64,000 nucleotides of DNA, taken from NCBI RefSeq assembly GCF_030053835.1, contig NZ_CP125655.1, positions 434,001-498,000 of the forward strand, written 5' to 3'. A model generated the notes under the pieces. That model was not told the DNA's origin. It did not search any database and saw nothing but the letters and a program-made list of their open reading frames with translations. Positions 35,970-44,478 of this stretch are shown piece by piece (position 1 is the stretch's first letter; each line of letters starts with the position of its first letter). This stretch comes from Cellulomonas sp. ES6 (GTDB lineage: Bacteria; Actinomycetota; Actinomycetes; Actinomycetales; Cellulomonadaceae). A program made the position numbers and the translations under genes.

Positions 35970-36580
35970 AGACCCGCCAGCAGGTCCGACGCCAGGGCGC
36001 GCGCCCGGCCCAGCCGGTGGTCGTCGCCCTCGAGGCCCGCGCGGGCCATCGACCCCTCGAGCAGGAACGCGAGGTGCTCCGCGAGGTCCGCGACGCGCCC
36101 CGGGTCGTCCGGGAGCAGCGCGGCGAGGTGGGAGGCGACGATGCCCTCGACCTCCTCCTTGTGCGCGCGCACCGCCGCCCGCCCGGGGTCGCCGACGGGC
36201 AGCTCGGCGGCGGCGTTGAGCAGGCCGCAGCCGCGGAACCCGTGGACGTAGCCCGCGTGCGCGTGGTCGGCGTAGGCGTCGAAGACCGCGAGCACGCCGG
36301 CGCGCGGGTCGTCGCCGGCCCGCGCGAGCCGGGCGCGGTACAGGGCGAGCCACTCGGCGTGCCGGGCGACGAGGTACGCCTCGACGAGCTCGGCCTTGGA
36401 GGCGAAGTTGTTGTAGAGGCTCATCTTGGCGACGCCCGCGTCGGCCGTGATCGCGTCGATGCCGGTGGCGGCGATGCCGTCGGCGTAGAACCGGCGCGCG
36501 GCCGCCGCCAGCAGCCGGTCCCGTGCCGGGCGTCGCCGGACGCCGACCGTCGGGCCTGCCGCGTGCCCGGTCCCCGTCAT
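35966..36580 (-). CDS. TetR/AcrR family repressor
   Basis: A 204-residue regulator. The DNA-binding domain reads RDRLLAAAARRFYADGIAATGIDAITADAGVAKMSLYNNFASKAELVEAYL, split here into helix one, the turn TGIDAITADAGVAKMSLYNNF and helix four. The ligand domain contains FRGCGLLNAAAELP, the Cys-containing phrase common to the AcrR-like TetR_C group. A 16-bp palindrome lies 31 bp upstream of its ATG. It is first in an operon with an EamA transporter, which suggests that its ligand is the exported compound. Confidence 0.93.
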   Translation of the reverse strand: MTGTGHAAGPTVGVRRRPARDRLLAAAARRFYADGIAATGIDAITADAGVAKMSLYNNFASKAELVEAYLVARHAEWLALYRARLARAGDDPRAGVLAVFDAYADHAHAGYVHGFRGCGLLNAAAELPVGDPGRAAVRAHKEEVEGIVASHLAALLPDDPGRVADLAEHLAFLLEGSMARAGLEGDDHRLGRARALASDLLAGL

Positions 36581-36611
36581 CGCCCCGCCTCCGTCCGTCG
36601 CGCCGTCAGTA

Positions 36612-36627
36612 GGTAGATCGGTCTACC
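36612..36627. promoter_or_regulatory. TetR operator palindrome
   Basis: GGTAGATCGGTCTACC has perfect 6-bp arms around TCGG. It sits in the 60-bp gap upstream of the tetR ATG, and GTAGAC-type half-sites of this kind are common TetR operators in actinobacteria. Confidence 0.65.
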
Positions 36628-36640
36628 CACCGCCGCATCG

Positions 36641-38335
36641 TCACACGGCGTCGGCGTACGTGTCCACCACCGAGACGTCGAGTGCGAACTCCACCGGCGT
36701 CGGCCCGAACAGCAGCCGGCCCGCCTCCACCGCGGCCTCCCGGACGATCACGGCGACCTGCTCCGCCACGTCGACGGGCGCGTGCACCATCACCTCGTCG
36801 TGCAGGAAGAACACCAGGTGCGGCCGGCCGGGCAGCTCGCGCAGCCGGCGCCGCAGCTCCGCCATCCAGCACAGCGCCCACTCCGCCGCCGTCCCCTGCA
36901 CGACGAAGTTCCGCGTGAAGCGGCCCCAGTCGCGCGCACGCCGGCGGACCTCGCGGACGTCCTCCGGCGCCGCACCCTCCGCCGAGGCCGCCTGCCGCGC
37001 CGCCAGCCACGCGGCCGGCGGGCGCGGCGAGGACCTGCCGAGCCACGTCGTCACCTGCTCGCCGCGCTCCCCCGCCCGCGCGGCCTCCTCGACCAGCGCG
37101 ACGGCCCGCGGGTAGGCGCGCGCGAGCTGCGGCATGAGCACCGCGCTCGCGCCGGTGGTCGCGCCGTAGATGGCCCCGAGCATCGCGTACTTGGCCTGCT
37201 GCCGGTCCGCGACCGTGCCCGCCTCCACCACGCCCGCGTACAGGTCCGCGTGCCGGCCGGCGGCCGCCATCGCCTCGTCGCCCGACATCGCCGCCAGCAC
37301 CCGCGGCTCGAGCTGCGCGGCGTCGGCCACGACCAGCCGCCAGCCCGGGTCGGAGCGCACGGCAGCCCGGATGCCCGCCGGCAGCTGGAGCGCGCCGCCG
37401 CCGCTGCTCGCCCACCGCCCGGTCACCACGCCGGCGGGCACGTAGTCGGGGCGGAACCGGCCGTCGCGCGCCCAGCGGTCCATCCACGCCCAGCCGTTCG
37501 CGGACAGCAGCCGGGCGAGCTTCTTGTACTCCAGCAGCGGCTCGCGCACGGGGTGGTCCTGCGCGCGGATCTCGGAGGTCCGCGTCGACTCGACGTCCAG
37601 CCCGGCCGCGCGCAGCGCCCGCAGCAGCTCGGGCTGGGAGTCCGGGTTGAGACCGGGACGGTCCAGCGCCGCGGCGACCTGCCCGGCGAGCTCCGCCAGC
37701 CGCGCCGGGCGCTCGCCGTCGCGCGGCCGGGGACCGAGCAGCTGCGTCAGCAGGGCATCGTGCACGTCCGCGCGGAACGGGAGCCCGTCGTGCCGCATCT
37801 CCGCCGCGATGAGCGCCCCCGCCGACTCGGCCGCGAGCAGCAGCCGCAGCCGGCCGTCGTCCCCGCACTCCTGCAGCGCGCGGAGCTGCCGGCCGAGCTC
37901 GCCCGGCACGTCCGGCGCGTCGGCGGGCTCCGGTCCGGGCAGGTCGTCGAACAGGCTGGGCTCCGCGGCGTCCTGCTGCTCGGCCGCGGGCGCGGCGCGG
38001 TCCCACGGGCCGTCCGGCTCCGCGGCGAACGCCGTCCCCGCGCAGCGGGTGCTGCGGCGCAGGACGACGTGGCACAGGCGCAGGTCGTGCGCCCGCTCCA
38101 CGCGCACCCCGGCGGCGAGCAGCGCCGGGTACCAGTGCTCCGTGTCGTCCCACACCCACCGCGGGCGGGTCCGCTCCCGGTCCGCCACCGCGGCCGGCAG
38201 GTCCGGTCCGGCGACCCGCTCCGGGGGGCCCGCCTCCCCCGCGACCGCCTCGGCGGCGCCGGCGACCTCCCGCAGCACGGCGCCACCGGGCCGGTCGGGG
38301 TCGGCGGCGACGAGGACGAACGGCACGCCGTCCAT
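36641..38335 (-). CDS. DNA polymerase I-like protein (bifunctional 3'-5' exonuclease/DNA polymerase type)
   Basis: A 564-residue family A polymerase without the 5' nuclease domain. The polymerase palm and fingers are clear: RWASSGGGALQLP, motif A RLVVADAAQLEPRVLA with the metal Asp, O-helix RQQAKYAMLGAIYG with its Arg, Lys and Tyr, and motif C FFLHDEVMVHAP with the second catalytic Asp. The N-terminal 200 residues align in position with an exonuclease domain, but the DxE and YxxxD metal residues cannot be picked out, so proofreading is probably lost. The family is a second polA-like gene in many actinobacteria. ATG 38335 is preferred; a GTG at 38356 would add seven residues. It is divergent from the PAC2 gene. 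Confidence 0.88.
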   Translation of the reverse strand: MDGVPFVLVAADPDRPGGAVLREVAGAAEAVAGEAGPPERVAGPDLPAAVADRERTRPRWVWDDTEHWYPALLAAGVRVERAHDLRLCHVVLRRSTRCAGTAFAAEPDGPWDRAAPAAEQQDAAEPSLFDDLPGPEPADAPDVPGELGRQLRALQECGDDGRLRLLLAAESAGALIAAEMRHDGLPFRADVHDALLTQLLGPRPRDGERPARLAELAGQVAAALDRPGLNPDSQPELLRALRAAGLDVESTRTSEIRAQDHPVREPLLEYKKLARLLSANGWAWMDRWARDGRFRPDYVPAGVVTGRWASSGGGALQLPAGIRAAVRSDPGWRLVVADAAQLEPRVLAAMSGDEAMAAAGRHADLYAGVVEAGTVADRQQAKYAMLGAIYGATTGASAVLMPQLARAYPRAVALVEEAARAGERGEQVTTWLGRSSPRPPAAWLAARQAASAEGAAPEDVREVRRRARDWGRFTRNFVVQGTAAEWALCWMAELRRRLRELPGRPHLVFFLHDEVMVHAPVDVAEQVAVIVREAAVEAGRLLFGPTPVEFALDVSVVDTYADAV

Positions 38336-38373
38336 TCTCGCTGCACGGTCCGACACCCGGGCCGTGCACGTCC

Positions 38374-38379
38374 TACGCT
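38374..38379 (+). promoter_or_regulatory. -10 box of the PAC2 gene (TACGCT)
   Basis: TACGCT lies six bases before the ATG at 38386, leaderless spacing. Confidence 0.55.
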
Positions 38380-38385
38380 GGCACG

Positions 38386-39249
38386 ATGACCGAGCAGGCG
38401 AGCGGCCCCGCGGGGCTCCCCGAGCAGGAGACGATCCTCCTGGCGGCCTTCGAGGGCTGGAACGACGCGGGCTCCGCTGCGAGCCAGGCGCTCGAGCACC
38501 TGCACGAGGTGTGGGGCGCGGAGCAGGTCGACGAGCTGGACCCGGAGGAGTACCACGACTTCCAGGTCAACCGCCCCGTGATCGCCGCGGGCGCGGACGG
38601 CCGCCGCGAGATCACCTGGCCGAGCACCGCGGTCGCCGTCGCCACGGCCCCGCGGTCCCGGCGCCAGATCGTGCTCGTCCACGGCATCGAGCCCTCGATG
38701 CGGTGGCGGCGCTACTGCGGCGAGCTGCTGGACATCGCCCAGGGGCTGCGCGCGACCACCGTCGTCACGCTGGGCGCGCTGCTGGCGGACGTCCCGCACA
38801 CCCGTCCCATCCCGGTGACCGCCACCAGCGAGGAGCCGGGGGTCCGGGACGCGCTCGGCCTCGAGGCGAACTCGTACGAGGGGCCGACGGGCATCGTCGG
38901 CGTCCTGCAGCACGAGGCCGCCGCGCGCGGGCTGCGCACCGTGTCGCTGTGGGCGGCCGTGCCGCACTACGTCGCGCACCCGCCGTCGCCCAAGGCCACG
39001 CTCGCGCTGCTGCACCGCATCGAGGCCCTCACCGGCGAGGCGGTGCCGCTGGGCGACCTCCCGGAGGACGCCGCCGCGTGGCAGGCGGGCGTCGACGAGC
39101 TCGCGGACGAGGACACGGAGATCGCCGAGTACGTCCGCCAGCTCGAGGAGGCCAAGGACACCGCGGAGCTCCCCGAGGCGAGCGGCGAGGCGATCGCCCA
39201 GGAGTTCGAGCGCTACCTGCGGCGCCGCGACAAGGGCATCGGCGGCTGA
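38386..39249 (+). CDS. PAC2 family protein (proteasome assembly chaperone-like)
   Basis: A 287-residue cytoplasmic protein. The PAC2 fold is marked by LLAAFEGWNDAGSAASQALEHL, DPEEYHDFQVNRPVI, IVLVHGIEPSMRWRRYCGELL, VTLGALLADVPHTRPIPVTATS and GIVGVLQHEAAARGLRTVSLWAAVPHYV, here each shortened to its core. The helical C-terminal quarter includes EDTEIAEYVRQLEE. Eukaryotic PAC2 helps assemble 20S rings; actinobacterial members such as Rv2125 are trimeric and have no proven role. It lies next to mshC as in mycobacteria and in the same wider locus as the Pup system. Confidence 0.93.
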   Translation: MTEQASGPAGLPEQETILLAAFEGWNDAGSAASQALEHLHEVWGAEQVDELDPEEYHDFQVNRPVIAAGADGRREITWPSTAVAVATAPRSRRQIVLVHGIEPSMRWRRYCGELLDIAQGLRATTVVTLGALLADVPHTRPIPVTATSEEPGVRDALGLEANSYEGPTGIVGVLQHEAAARGLRTVSLWAAVPHYVAHPPSPKATLALLHRIEALTGEAVPLGDLPEDAAAWQAGVDELADEDTEIAEYVRQLEEAKDTAELPEASGEAIAQEFERYLRRRDKGIGG

Positions 39250-39276
39250 GCCCGACCGCCCGCGGCGCCGCCGGGG

Positions 39277-40530
39277 CTAGAGCCGCACGCCCAGCAGCGC
39301 GTTGACGGCGCGGGCGACCACGCCCGGCGCCCCCTGCTCGTCCTCGGCGCCCGCGAGCGAGGCGTCCGCCCACGCGTCGACGGCCCGCAGCGCCCGCGGC
39401 GCGTCCAGGTCGTCCGCCACCGCGGCACGCACCTCGGCGAGGGTGGCGTCGGCGGACGGGCCGCCGTTGCCCGACACCGCGGCGCGCCACCGCTCCAGGC
39501 GCGCCTGCGCGGAGACCAGCACGTCGTCGGTCCACTCCCAGTCGGCGGCGTAGTGGTGGTCGAGGATCGCCAGCCGCACCGCCATCGCGTCCACACCCCG
39601 GGCGCGCAGCTCGGAGACCAGCACGAGGTTGCCCAGCGACTTGCTCATCTTCTCGCCGTGCAGGCCCACCATCCCGGTGTGCACGTGCGTCCGCGCGCCG
39701 TGGCCGGCGTCGACCAGCCGGGCGTGGGACGTGCTCATCTCGTGGTGCGGGAACCGCAGGTCGGACCCGCCGCCCTGCACGTCGAACGGCAGGCCCAGCC
39801 CGTCGCGCGCGATCACCGCGCACTCGATGTGCCAGCCCGGGCGCCCGCGTCCCAGGTCGCCGCCGTCCCAGCAGGGCTCGCCCGGGCGCGCCGCCCGCCA
39901 CAGCAGCGGGTCGAGGGGGTCGCGCTTGCCCGGACGGTCGGGGTCGCCTCCCCGCTCGCCGAACAGCGTGAGCATCGTGGCCCGGTCCAGCCGTGCGACC
40001 TGGCCGAACGCCGGGTCGGCCGACAGGTCGGCGTACACGTCGCCCGCCCCCTCGCCGTGGGCGTCCGGGACCCCGACGACGTACGCCGCGCCCGACGCCA
40101 CCAGCGCGTCCACGGCCGCCACCACGTCCGGCACGGCCTCGACGGCGCCCGTGTACACGTCCGGGGGCACGACGCCCAGCGCGGTCATGTCCTCCAGGTA
40201 CAGCGCGGTCTGGTCCGCCGCGAGCTCCCGCCAGTCGACCCCCGTCGCCTCGGCGCGTTCCAGCAGCGGGTCGTCCACGTCCGTCACGTTCGACGCGTAG
40301 CGCACGCGCTTGCCCTCGTCGAGCCACCCCCGCACCAGCAGGTCGAACGCCACGTACGTGGCCGCGTGCCCCAGGTGGGTCGCGTCGTAGGGCGTGATGC
40401 CGCACACGTACAGCGTCGCGTCGGCACCGGGCGCCGCGACGACGAGCTCGCCGCTGGAGGTGTCGCGCACGCGCACGGGCCCTCCCTGGCCGGGGAGCTG
40501 CGGGATCTGCGGGGCGGGCCAGGTGAGCAC
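39277..40530 (-). CDS. mshC: Cysteine:GlcN-Ins ligase MshC (mycothiol biosynthesis)
   Basis: A 417-residue class I synthetase-like enzyme that uses ATP to join Cys to glucosaminyl-inositol, the third biosynthetic step of mycothiol. The zinc Cys and HIGH-like motif are in [48 protein letters not shown] with the further zinc ligands, and [12 protein letters not shown] (KMSKS) follow. Length and the opening [14 protein letters not shown] distinguish it from cysteinyl-tRNA synthetase. GTG 40530 lies seven bases after TACGCT. The enzyme shows that the organism makes mycothiol, an actinobacterial trait. Confidence 0.97.
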   Translation of the reverse strand: MLTWPAPQIPQLPGQGGPVRVRDTSSGELVVAAPGADATLYVCGITPYDATHLGHAATYVAFDLLVRGWLDEGKRVRYASNVTDVDDPLLERAEATGVDWRELAADQTALYLEDMTALGVVPPDVYTGAVEAVPDVVAAVDALVASGAAYVVGVPDAHGEGAGDVYADLSADPAFGQVARLDRATMLTLFGERGGDPDRPGKRDPLDPLLWRAARPGEPCWDGGDLGRGRPGWHIECAVIARDGLGLPFDVQGGGSDLRFPHHEMSTSHARLVDAGHGARTHVHTGMVGLHGEKMSKSLGNLVLVSELRARGVDAMAVRLAILDHHYAADWEWTDDVLVSAQARLERWRAAVSGNGGPSADATLAEVRAAVADDLDAPRALRAVDAWADASLAGAEDEQGAPGVVARAVNALLGVRL

Positions 40531-40537
40531 GGCGTCG

Positions 40538-40543
40538 AGCGTA
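40538..40543 (-). promoter_or_regulatory. -10 box of mshC (TACGCT)
   Basis: TACGCT lies seven bases before the GTG at 40530, leaderless spacing. Confidence 0.55.
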
Positions 40544-40645
40544 GTCGGCGCCCCGCGGTGCTGCCGCCCGCGTCCGGGGCCGCGCGGCCGGGTGACCGCG
40601 GCCCCCGGGGCGGCGCGTCGCCGGGCGCGCGCGGGCCGACGCCGG

Positions 40646-40651
40646 GACAAT
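40646..40651 (+). promoter_or_regulatory. -10 box of the CorA-like gene (GACAAT)
   Basis: GACAAT lies seven bases before the ATG at 40659; the match to TANNNT is imperfect at the first base but the spacing fits. Confidence 0.4.
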
Positions 40652-40658
40652 CCGCCGC

Positions 40659-41639
40659 ATGGAGCATGCGTGGGTCCACGGCGACGACGGCTGGACGGCG
40701 ACACCGCCGGACGGGCTGCTGGCGCTGCTGGCGGCCGCCGACCCGCCGGCCGCCTGGGTGCACGTGGACTCGGTGGGCGGTCTCGCGGACGCCGCGCGGC
40801 AGGCGGGCGTCCCGGACTCGGTGATCCGGCGGTCGGTGGACGGCGGCGGCCCGCGGGACCCGCACCACCCGCAGCTGCGGCGGCTGCCCGGCGGTGGCCG
40901 GTTCCTCGTGAGCCCGACGCTCACGTACGACGCCCGGACCCGTGACGTGCGGACGGGCACCTGGGCGGCCCTGGTGGTCGACGACGTGACGATCACCGCG
41001 GAGGAGGGCCCCGGCGGCCTGCTCTCCGACGTGCTCGAGCACCTCGCCGACCCGGACCGGCTGCCGCAGGACGTCCCCAGCCACGTGTTCGCGGCGGTGC
41101 TGATGTCGCTCGTGCGCCGCGCCGGCGACGTCGAGTCGGGCGTGGGCGAGGCCGTGGCGGACGTCGAGCAGATCGTCTTCACGCCCGCCGCGGTCGACCC
41201 GGCCGAGGTGGTGTACGACCTCAAGCGCGAGATCGCCGAGGCACGCCGCGCCCTGGTCCCGCTGCTCGCGGCGTTCCCCGAGCTGGTCGCCGAGCAGGAG
41301 GACAGCCGCCGCGAGACCCGCACCATGCGGTGGATGCGCCGGCTCGACACCGCGCTCGGCAAGGTCGACCGGCACCTGGACAGCCACGACCGGCTGCTCG
41401 GCGACATGCTGAACGTGCACCTGTCGCAGGTCTCCGTCCGGCAGAACGAGGACATGCGCAAGATCTCCGCCTGGGCCGCGATCATCGCCGTCCCGACGCT
41501 GATCGCCGGCATCTACGGCATGAACTTCGACCACATGCCGGAGCTGCACTGGCTCGCCGGCTACCCGCTCTCGGTGCTGCTCATGGCCGGCGCGGCGTTC
41601 GTGCTCTACCGGCTGTTCAAGCGCTCCGGCTGGCTGTGA
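40659..41639 (+). CDS. CorA-family magnesium/cobalt transporter
   Basis: A 326-residue CorA channel subunit. The N-terminal cytoplasmic funnel occupies about 260 residues, with a long helix [20 protein letters not shown] and the stalk helix [20 protein letters not shown] region leading to the pore. The last 65 residues hold two membrane helices with the selectivity motif YGMNF between them ([20 protein letters not shown]) and a basic C-terminal tail RLFKRSGWL. The family forms pentamers that admit Mg2+. It is divergent from mshC, with 128 bp between starts. Confidence 0.92.
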   Translation: MEHAWVHGDDGWTATPPDGLLALLAAADPPAAWVHVDSVGGLADAARQAGVPDSVIRRSVDGGGPRDPHHPQLRRLPGGGRFLVSPTLTYDARTRDVRTGTWAALVVDDVTITAEEGPGGLLSDVLEHLADPDRLPQDVPSHVFAAVLMSLVRRAGDVESGVGEAVADVEQIVFTPAAVDPAEVVYDLKREIAEARRALVPLLAAFPELVAEQEDSRRETRTMRWMRRLDTALGKVDRHLDSHDRLLGDMLNVHLSQVSVRQNEDMRKISAWAAIIAVPTLIAGIYGMNFDHMPELHWLAGYPLSVLLMAGAAFVLYRLFKRSGWL

Positions 41640-41652
41640 GCCGGCGCGCGGC

Positions 41653-41658
41653 TACGCT
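41653..41658 (+). promoter_or_regulatory. -10 box of the 63-residue gene (TACGCT)
   Basis: TACGCT is followed by a 37-base leader with GGAAG before the GTG at 41696. Confidence 0.4.
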
Positions 41659-41695
41659 GGCACACCCTCACGCCCCCGCCGGAAGCGAGCCGACC

Positions 41696-41887
41696 GTGCC
41701 CCGTCCCGTCCCCTGGCTGCTGGTCGTCGCCGCGGCCCTCGTGGTCGTCGCGCTGACGCCGGCCGGGCGCGACGCGGCGGCCGTGCTGTGGGCCGGTGCC
41801 CTGGTCGCCCTGCTGGTCGCGCTCGTGCTCGAGGTGCGGGGCTGGCGCCGCGTCAGGCGCCGGCGAGCGGGTCGAGCACCCCGGTGA
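41696..41887 (+). CDS. Small two-helix membrane protein overlapping the 3' end of uppP
   Basis: A 63-residue protein, [17 protein letters not shown] at the start, with two membrane segments (about residues 7-20 and 29-45) joined by TPAGRDAA, and a strongly basic tail [14 protein letters not shown]. It has its own TACGCT box and a GGAAG ribosome site, which supports it as a real gene. Its last 35 bases overlap the end of the convergent uppP gene. No domain is recognised. Confidence 0.5.
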   Translation: MPRPVPWLLVVAAALVVVALTPAGRDAAAVLWAGALVALLVALVLEVRGWRRVRRRRAGRAPR

Positions 41888-42734
41888 CGAGCAGCAGCGC
41901 CACGACCACGGCCAGGCCGATCCGGTAGACCACGAACGGCCGGTAGGAGTACGTCGAGACGATCTTCAGGAACCCGATGATCACGACGTAGCCGACCACG
42001 AACGCCACGAGCGTCGCGACGATCGTCACGCCGAGCCCGGGGGTCCCGGGGGTGCCGAAGTCCCCCACGCTCGACGCGGCCTGGTACAGCCCGGAACCGA
42101 GCACCGCGGGGATCGCCAGCAGGAACGAGTACCGGGCGGCGGCCTCGCGGGTGTAGCCGAGCAGCAGGCCCGCGGTGATGGTGCCGCCGGACCGGGACAC
42201 GCCCGGCACGAGGGCCATCGCCTGCGCCAGGCCGAACCACACGGCGTGCCGCGGCGTCAGCCCGGTGAGCGGCCGGCTGCGGCGCCCCCGCCGGTCCGCC
42301 CAGTCCAGCACGAGGGCGAACCCGGCCAGCGTCAGGACGATCAGCCACAGGTTGCGGAACGGCTTCTCGATCGCGTCCTGGAACAGCAGGCCGAGCACCA
42401 CGATGGGCACGGAGCCCAGGGCGATGAACCAGGCCATGCGCGCGTCCGGGTCCGCCTCGCCGTCCGCCGGCGCGCCGAGCCGCGACCGCCAGTCCGACCC
42501 GAGGTCGCCGCGCACCGCCCGCCACCAGTGCGTGCAGATCCGCACGATGTCGCGGCGGAAGTACAGCAGCACCGCCGTCTCGGTGCCGATCTGCGTGATC
42601 GCCGTGAAGGCCGCGCCCGGGTCGCCGGACCCGATCAGCTCGCCGACGATCCGCAGGTGCGCCGACGACGACACGGGCAGGAACTCCGTGAGTCCCTGCA
42701 CGAGCCCCAGGACGACCGCCTCGAACACGTTCAT
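41853..42734 (-). CDS. uppP: Undecaprenyl-diphosphate phosphatase UppP/BacA
   Basis: A 293-residue membrane enzyme that recycles C55-PP to C55-P for peptidoglycan synthesis and can give bacitracin resistance. Both signature regions are present: [17 protein letters not shown] near residue 16 and [17 protein letters not shown] near 170, providing the catalytic Glu, Ser and Arg. About eight membrane helices are predicted. ATG 42734 matches the conserved start [20 protein letters not shown]. The gene corresponds to Rv2136c of the mycobacterial synteny block. Confidence 0.97.
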   Translation of the reverse strand: MNVFEAVVLGLVQGLTEFLPVSSSAHLRIVGELIGSGDPGAAFTAITQIGTETAVLLYFRRDIVRICTHWWRAVRGDLGSDWRSRLGAPADGEADPDARMAWFIALGSVPIVVLGLLFQDAIEKPFRNLWLIVLTLAGFALVLDWADRRGRRSRPLTGLTPRHAVWFGLAQAMALVPGVSRSGGTITAGLLLGYTREAAARYSFLLAIPAVLGSGLYQAASSVGDFGTPGTPGLGVTIVATLVAFVVGYVVIIGFLKIVSTYSYRPFVVYRIGLAVVVALLLVTGVLDPLAGA

Positions 42735-42803
42735 GCGACGGTCCCGTTCTCGATGCGCGCAGCCACGAGGCGCCACGATAGCGGCTGGCGCTGCGCGCCC
42801 CGT

Positions 42804-42809
42804 TACCCT
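42804..42809 (+). promoter_or_regulatory. -10 box of the aldo/keto reductase gene (TACCCT)
   Basis: TACCCT lies seven bases before the ATG at 42817, leaderless spacing. Confidence 0.5.
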
Positions 42810-42816
42810 CGGGCGC

Positions 42817-43779
42817 ATGGAACAGCGCCAGCTCGGACGGACCGGCCTGCGGGTCTCCCACCTCGGCCTCGGGACGCTGACCTGGAGCCGGGACACCGAC
42901 GCGCAGGACGCCGCCGAGCAGCTCCGTGACTTCGCGGAGGCCGGCGGCACCCTCGTCGACACCTCCGCGTCGTACGCGGACGGCGGCGCGGAGGAGCTGC
43001 TGGGGTCGCTGCTCGGTGACGTCGTCGCCCGCGAGGACGTCGTGCTGTGCACCAAGGCCGGCGTGCGCCGGACCCCGGACGGGGGCGTCGTGGACGCGTC
43101 CCGGGGCGCCCTGCTCGACACGCTGGACGCCTCGCTGCGCCGCCTGGGCACCGACCACGTGGACCTGTGGCTGGTGCAGACGCCCGACCCGCGCACGCCC
43201 CTCGCGGAGACCGTGGGCGCCCTGCGGCGCGCGGTGGACTCGGGGCGGGCCCGCTACGTCGGGCTGTCGAACCACGCCGGCTGGCAGGTCGCCCGCGCGG
43301 CGACGCTGCTCGGCGACGACCCGGGGCTCGCCGCCGTCGAGGCCGAGTACTCGCTGCTGCAGCGGGGCATCGAGCGGGAGGTGCTCCCCGCGGCGGCCGA
43401 CCTGGGCGTCGGCGTGCTCGCGTGGTCGCCGCTCGGCCGCGGGGTCCTCACCGGCAAGTACCGGCGCACGGTCCCCGCCGACTCGCGCGCCGCGTCCCCC
43501 CACCTGGCCGGGTTCGTCGAGCCCTACCTCGGGTCGGTCGCCGCCGCCGTCGTCGAGGCCGTCGTCACGGCCGCCGACGGGCTCGGGCGCGCGCCGCTGG
43601 AGGTCGCGCTCGCCTGGCTGCGGGTGCGCGCGCAGGTGGCGTCCGCCGTGGTGGGGGCGCGGACGCCCGCGCAGCTGCGCGCGTCGCTCGCGGCCGAGGA
43701 CGTCGAGCTGCCGCCGGAGATCCTGCGGGCGCTCGACGAGGTCAGCGCACCGGCCCTGGGATACCCCGAGCGCCGCTGA
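42817..43779 (+). CDS. Aldo/keto reductase
   Basis: A 320-residue TIM-barrel NADPH oxidoreductase. Family marks are [17 protein letters not shown] at the start, [18 protein letters not shown] with catalytic Asp and Tyr, VVLCTKAG with catalytic Lys, [29 protein letters not shown] and [13 protein letters not shown] with the cofactor loop. The catalytic His of the tetrad normally occurs as LHRxDP; here the block is [12 protein letters not shown], with Gln at that place, so catalysis may be altered. The gene is monocistronic with its own leaderless promoter and a hairpin after the stop. Confidence 0.92.
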   Translation: MEQRQLGRTGLRVSHLGLGTLTWSRDTDAQDAAEQLRDFAEAGGTLVDTSASYADGGAEELLGSLLGDVVAREDVVLCTKAGVRRTPDGGVVDASRGALLDTLDASLRRLGTDHVDLWLVQTPDPRTPLAETVGALRRAVDSGRARYVGLSNHAGWQVARAATLLGDDPGLAAVEAEYSLLQRGIEREVLPAAADLGVGVLAWSPLGRGVLTGKYRRTVPADSRAASPHLAGFVEPYLGSVAAAVVEAVVTAADGLGRAPLEVALAWLRVRAQVASAVVGARTPAQLRASLAAEDVELPPEILRALDEVSAPALGYPERR

Positions 43780-43783
43780 ACCC

Positions 43784-43808
43784 GCCCGGCGTCGGGCGCG
43801 CGCCGGGC
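43784..43808. terminator. Hairpin between the aldo/keto reductase and the acidic gene
   Basis: GCCCGGCG (43784-43791) pairs with CGCCGGGC (43801-43808) around 9 bases, directly between two convergent genes. Confidence 0.55.
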
Positions 43809-43824
43809 CGGACGGGACCGGCGG

Positions 43825-44139
43825 TCAGGAGCCGGGACGGACCGCGTCGTCCTCGTCGTCGTAGCCGTACTCCGGCAGGTCGTCGAGGTCGTCGTCCTCC
43901 TCCGCGGCGTCGTCGTCCTCGTCCTCGTCCTCGTCGTCCTCCTCCGCGAGGTAGAACGGCGTGGCCTCGCCGTGCACGGTGCCGAGCGCGTCGTCGTACG
44001 CCTCGAAGGCGTCCGCGAGCACGTCGTACGCGTCGTCCACGGCCGGGTCGTCCTCGCCCCGCCGGGTCGCCACGGCCGTGTAGTGCGCCTCGAGGGCAGC
44101 GATCAGCCGGTCCAGCGCCGCGCGCGGGTCGATAGCCAT
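43825..44139 (-). CDS. Small acidic helical protein of unknown function
   Basis: A 104-residue cytoplasmic protein. Residues 1-60 are amphipathic helix (MAIDPRAALDRLIAALEAHY, DDPAVDDAYDVLADAFEAYD); residues 72-95 are almost only Asp and Glu; the end is EYGYDDEDDAVRPGS. Such proteins are widespread small hypotheticals of actinobacteria near DUF5703 genes. ATG 44139 lies six bases after TACGGT, giving a leaderless start. The acidic run suggests binding to a basic partner or to metal ions. Confidence 0.75.
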   Translation of the reverse strand: MAIDPRAALDRLIAALEAHYTAVATRRGEDDPAVDDAYDVLADAFEAYDDALGTVHGEATPFYLAEEDDEDEDEDDDAAEEDDDLDDLPEYGYDDEDDAVRPGS

Positions 44140-44145
44140 GCGATG

Positions 44146-44151
44146 ACCGTA
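44146..44151 (-). promoter_or_regulatory. -10 box of the acidic gene (TACGGT)
   Basis: TACGGT lies six bases before the ATG at 44139, leaderless spacing. Confidence 0.5.
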
Positions 44152-44202
44152 GCGCCGCACCAGGCACAATGGCACCCACGACGTCAGCGGAAGGCGGTGC
44201 GC

Positions 44203-44451
44203 ATGGCACGCACGGACCAGGGCGCGAAGCGGCCCGACTCCCCCGAGGCGGCACGGCAGTACGAGTACCGCGTCCTCACGATCCCCCGCAGCACGAGCCG
44301 CAACGACGCCCGCCGGTTGCTCACCGACGAGGCGGAGTACGGCCGCTGGGAGCTCGCGCGGACGCTGCTCTACTCCGGCGGGGAGCGCAAGGTGTGGCTG
44401 CGGCGCCGGATCATCCGGGTCCGGTCGACGCTCGGGGCGTTCGGGGACTGA
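44203..44451 (+). CDS. DUF5703 family protein
   Basis: An 82-residue basic protein. QYEYRVLTIPRSTSRNDARR, LLTDEAEYGRWELARTLLY and GGERKVWLRRRIIRVRST follow each other without gaps, the pattern of the actinobacterial DUF5703 family. One strand-helix-strand unit, no membrane segment. ATG 44203 follows GGAAGGCGGTGC. Function is unknown; the many Arg residues make nucleic-acid contact possible. It is divergent from the acidic protein gene. Confidence 0.8.
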   Translation: MARTDQGAKRPDSPEAARQYEYRVLTIPRSTSRNDARRLLTDEAEYGRWELARTLLYSGGERKVWLRRRIIRVRSTLGAFGD

Positions 44452-44478
44452 CCCCTCCGGCGGGGCGCTGCGGGGGGC

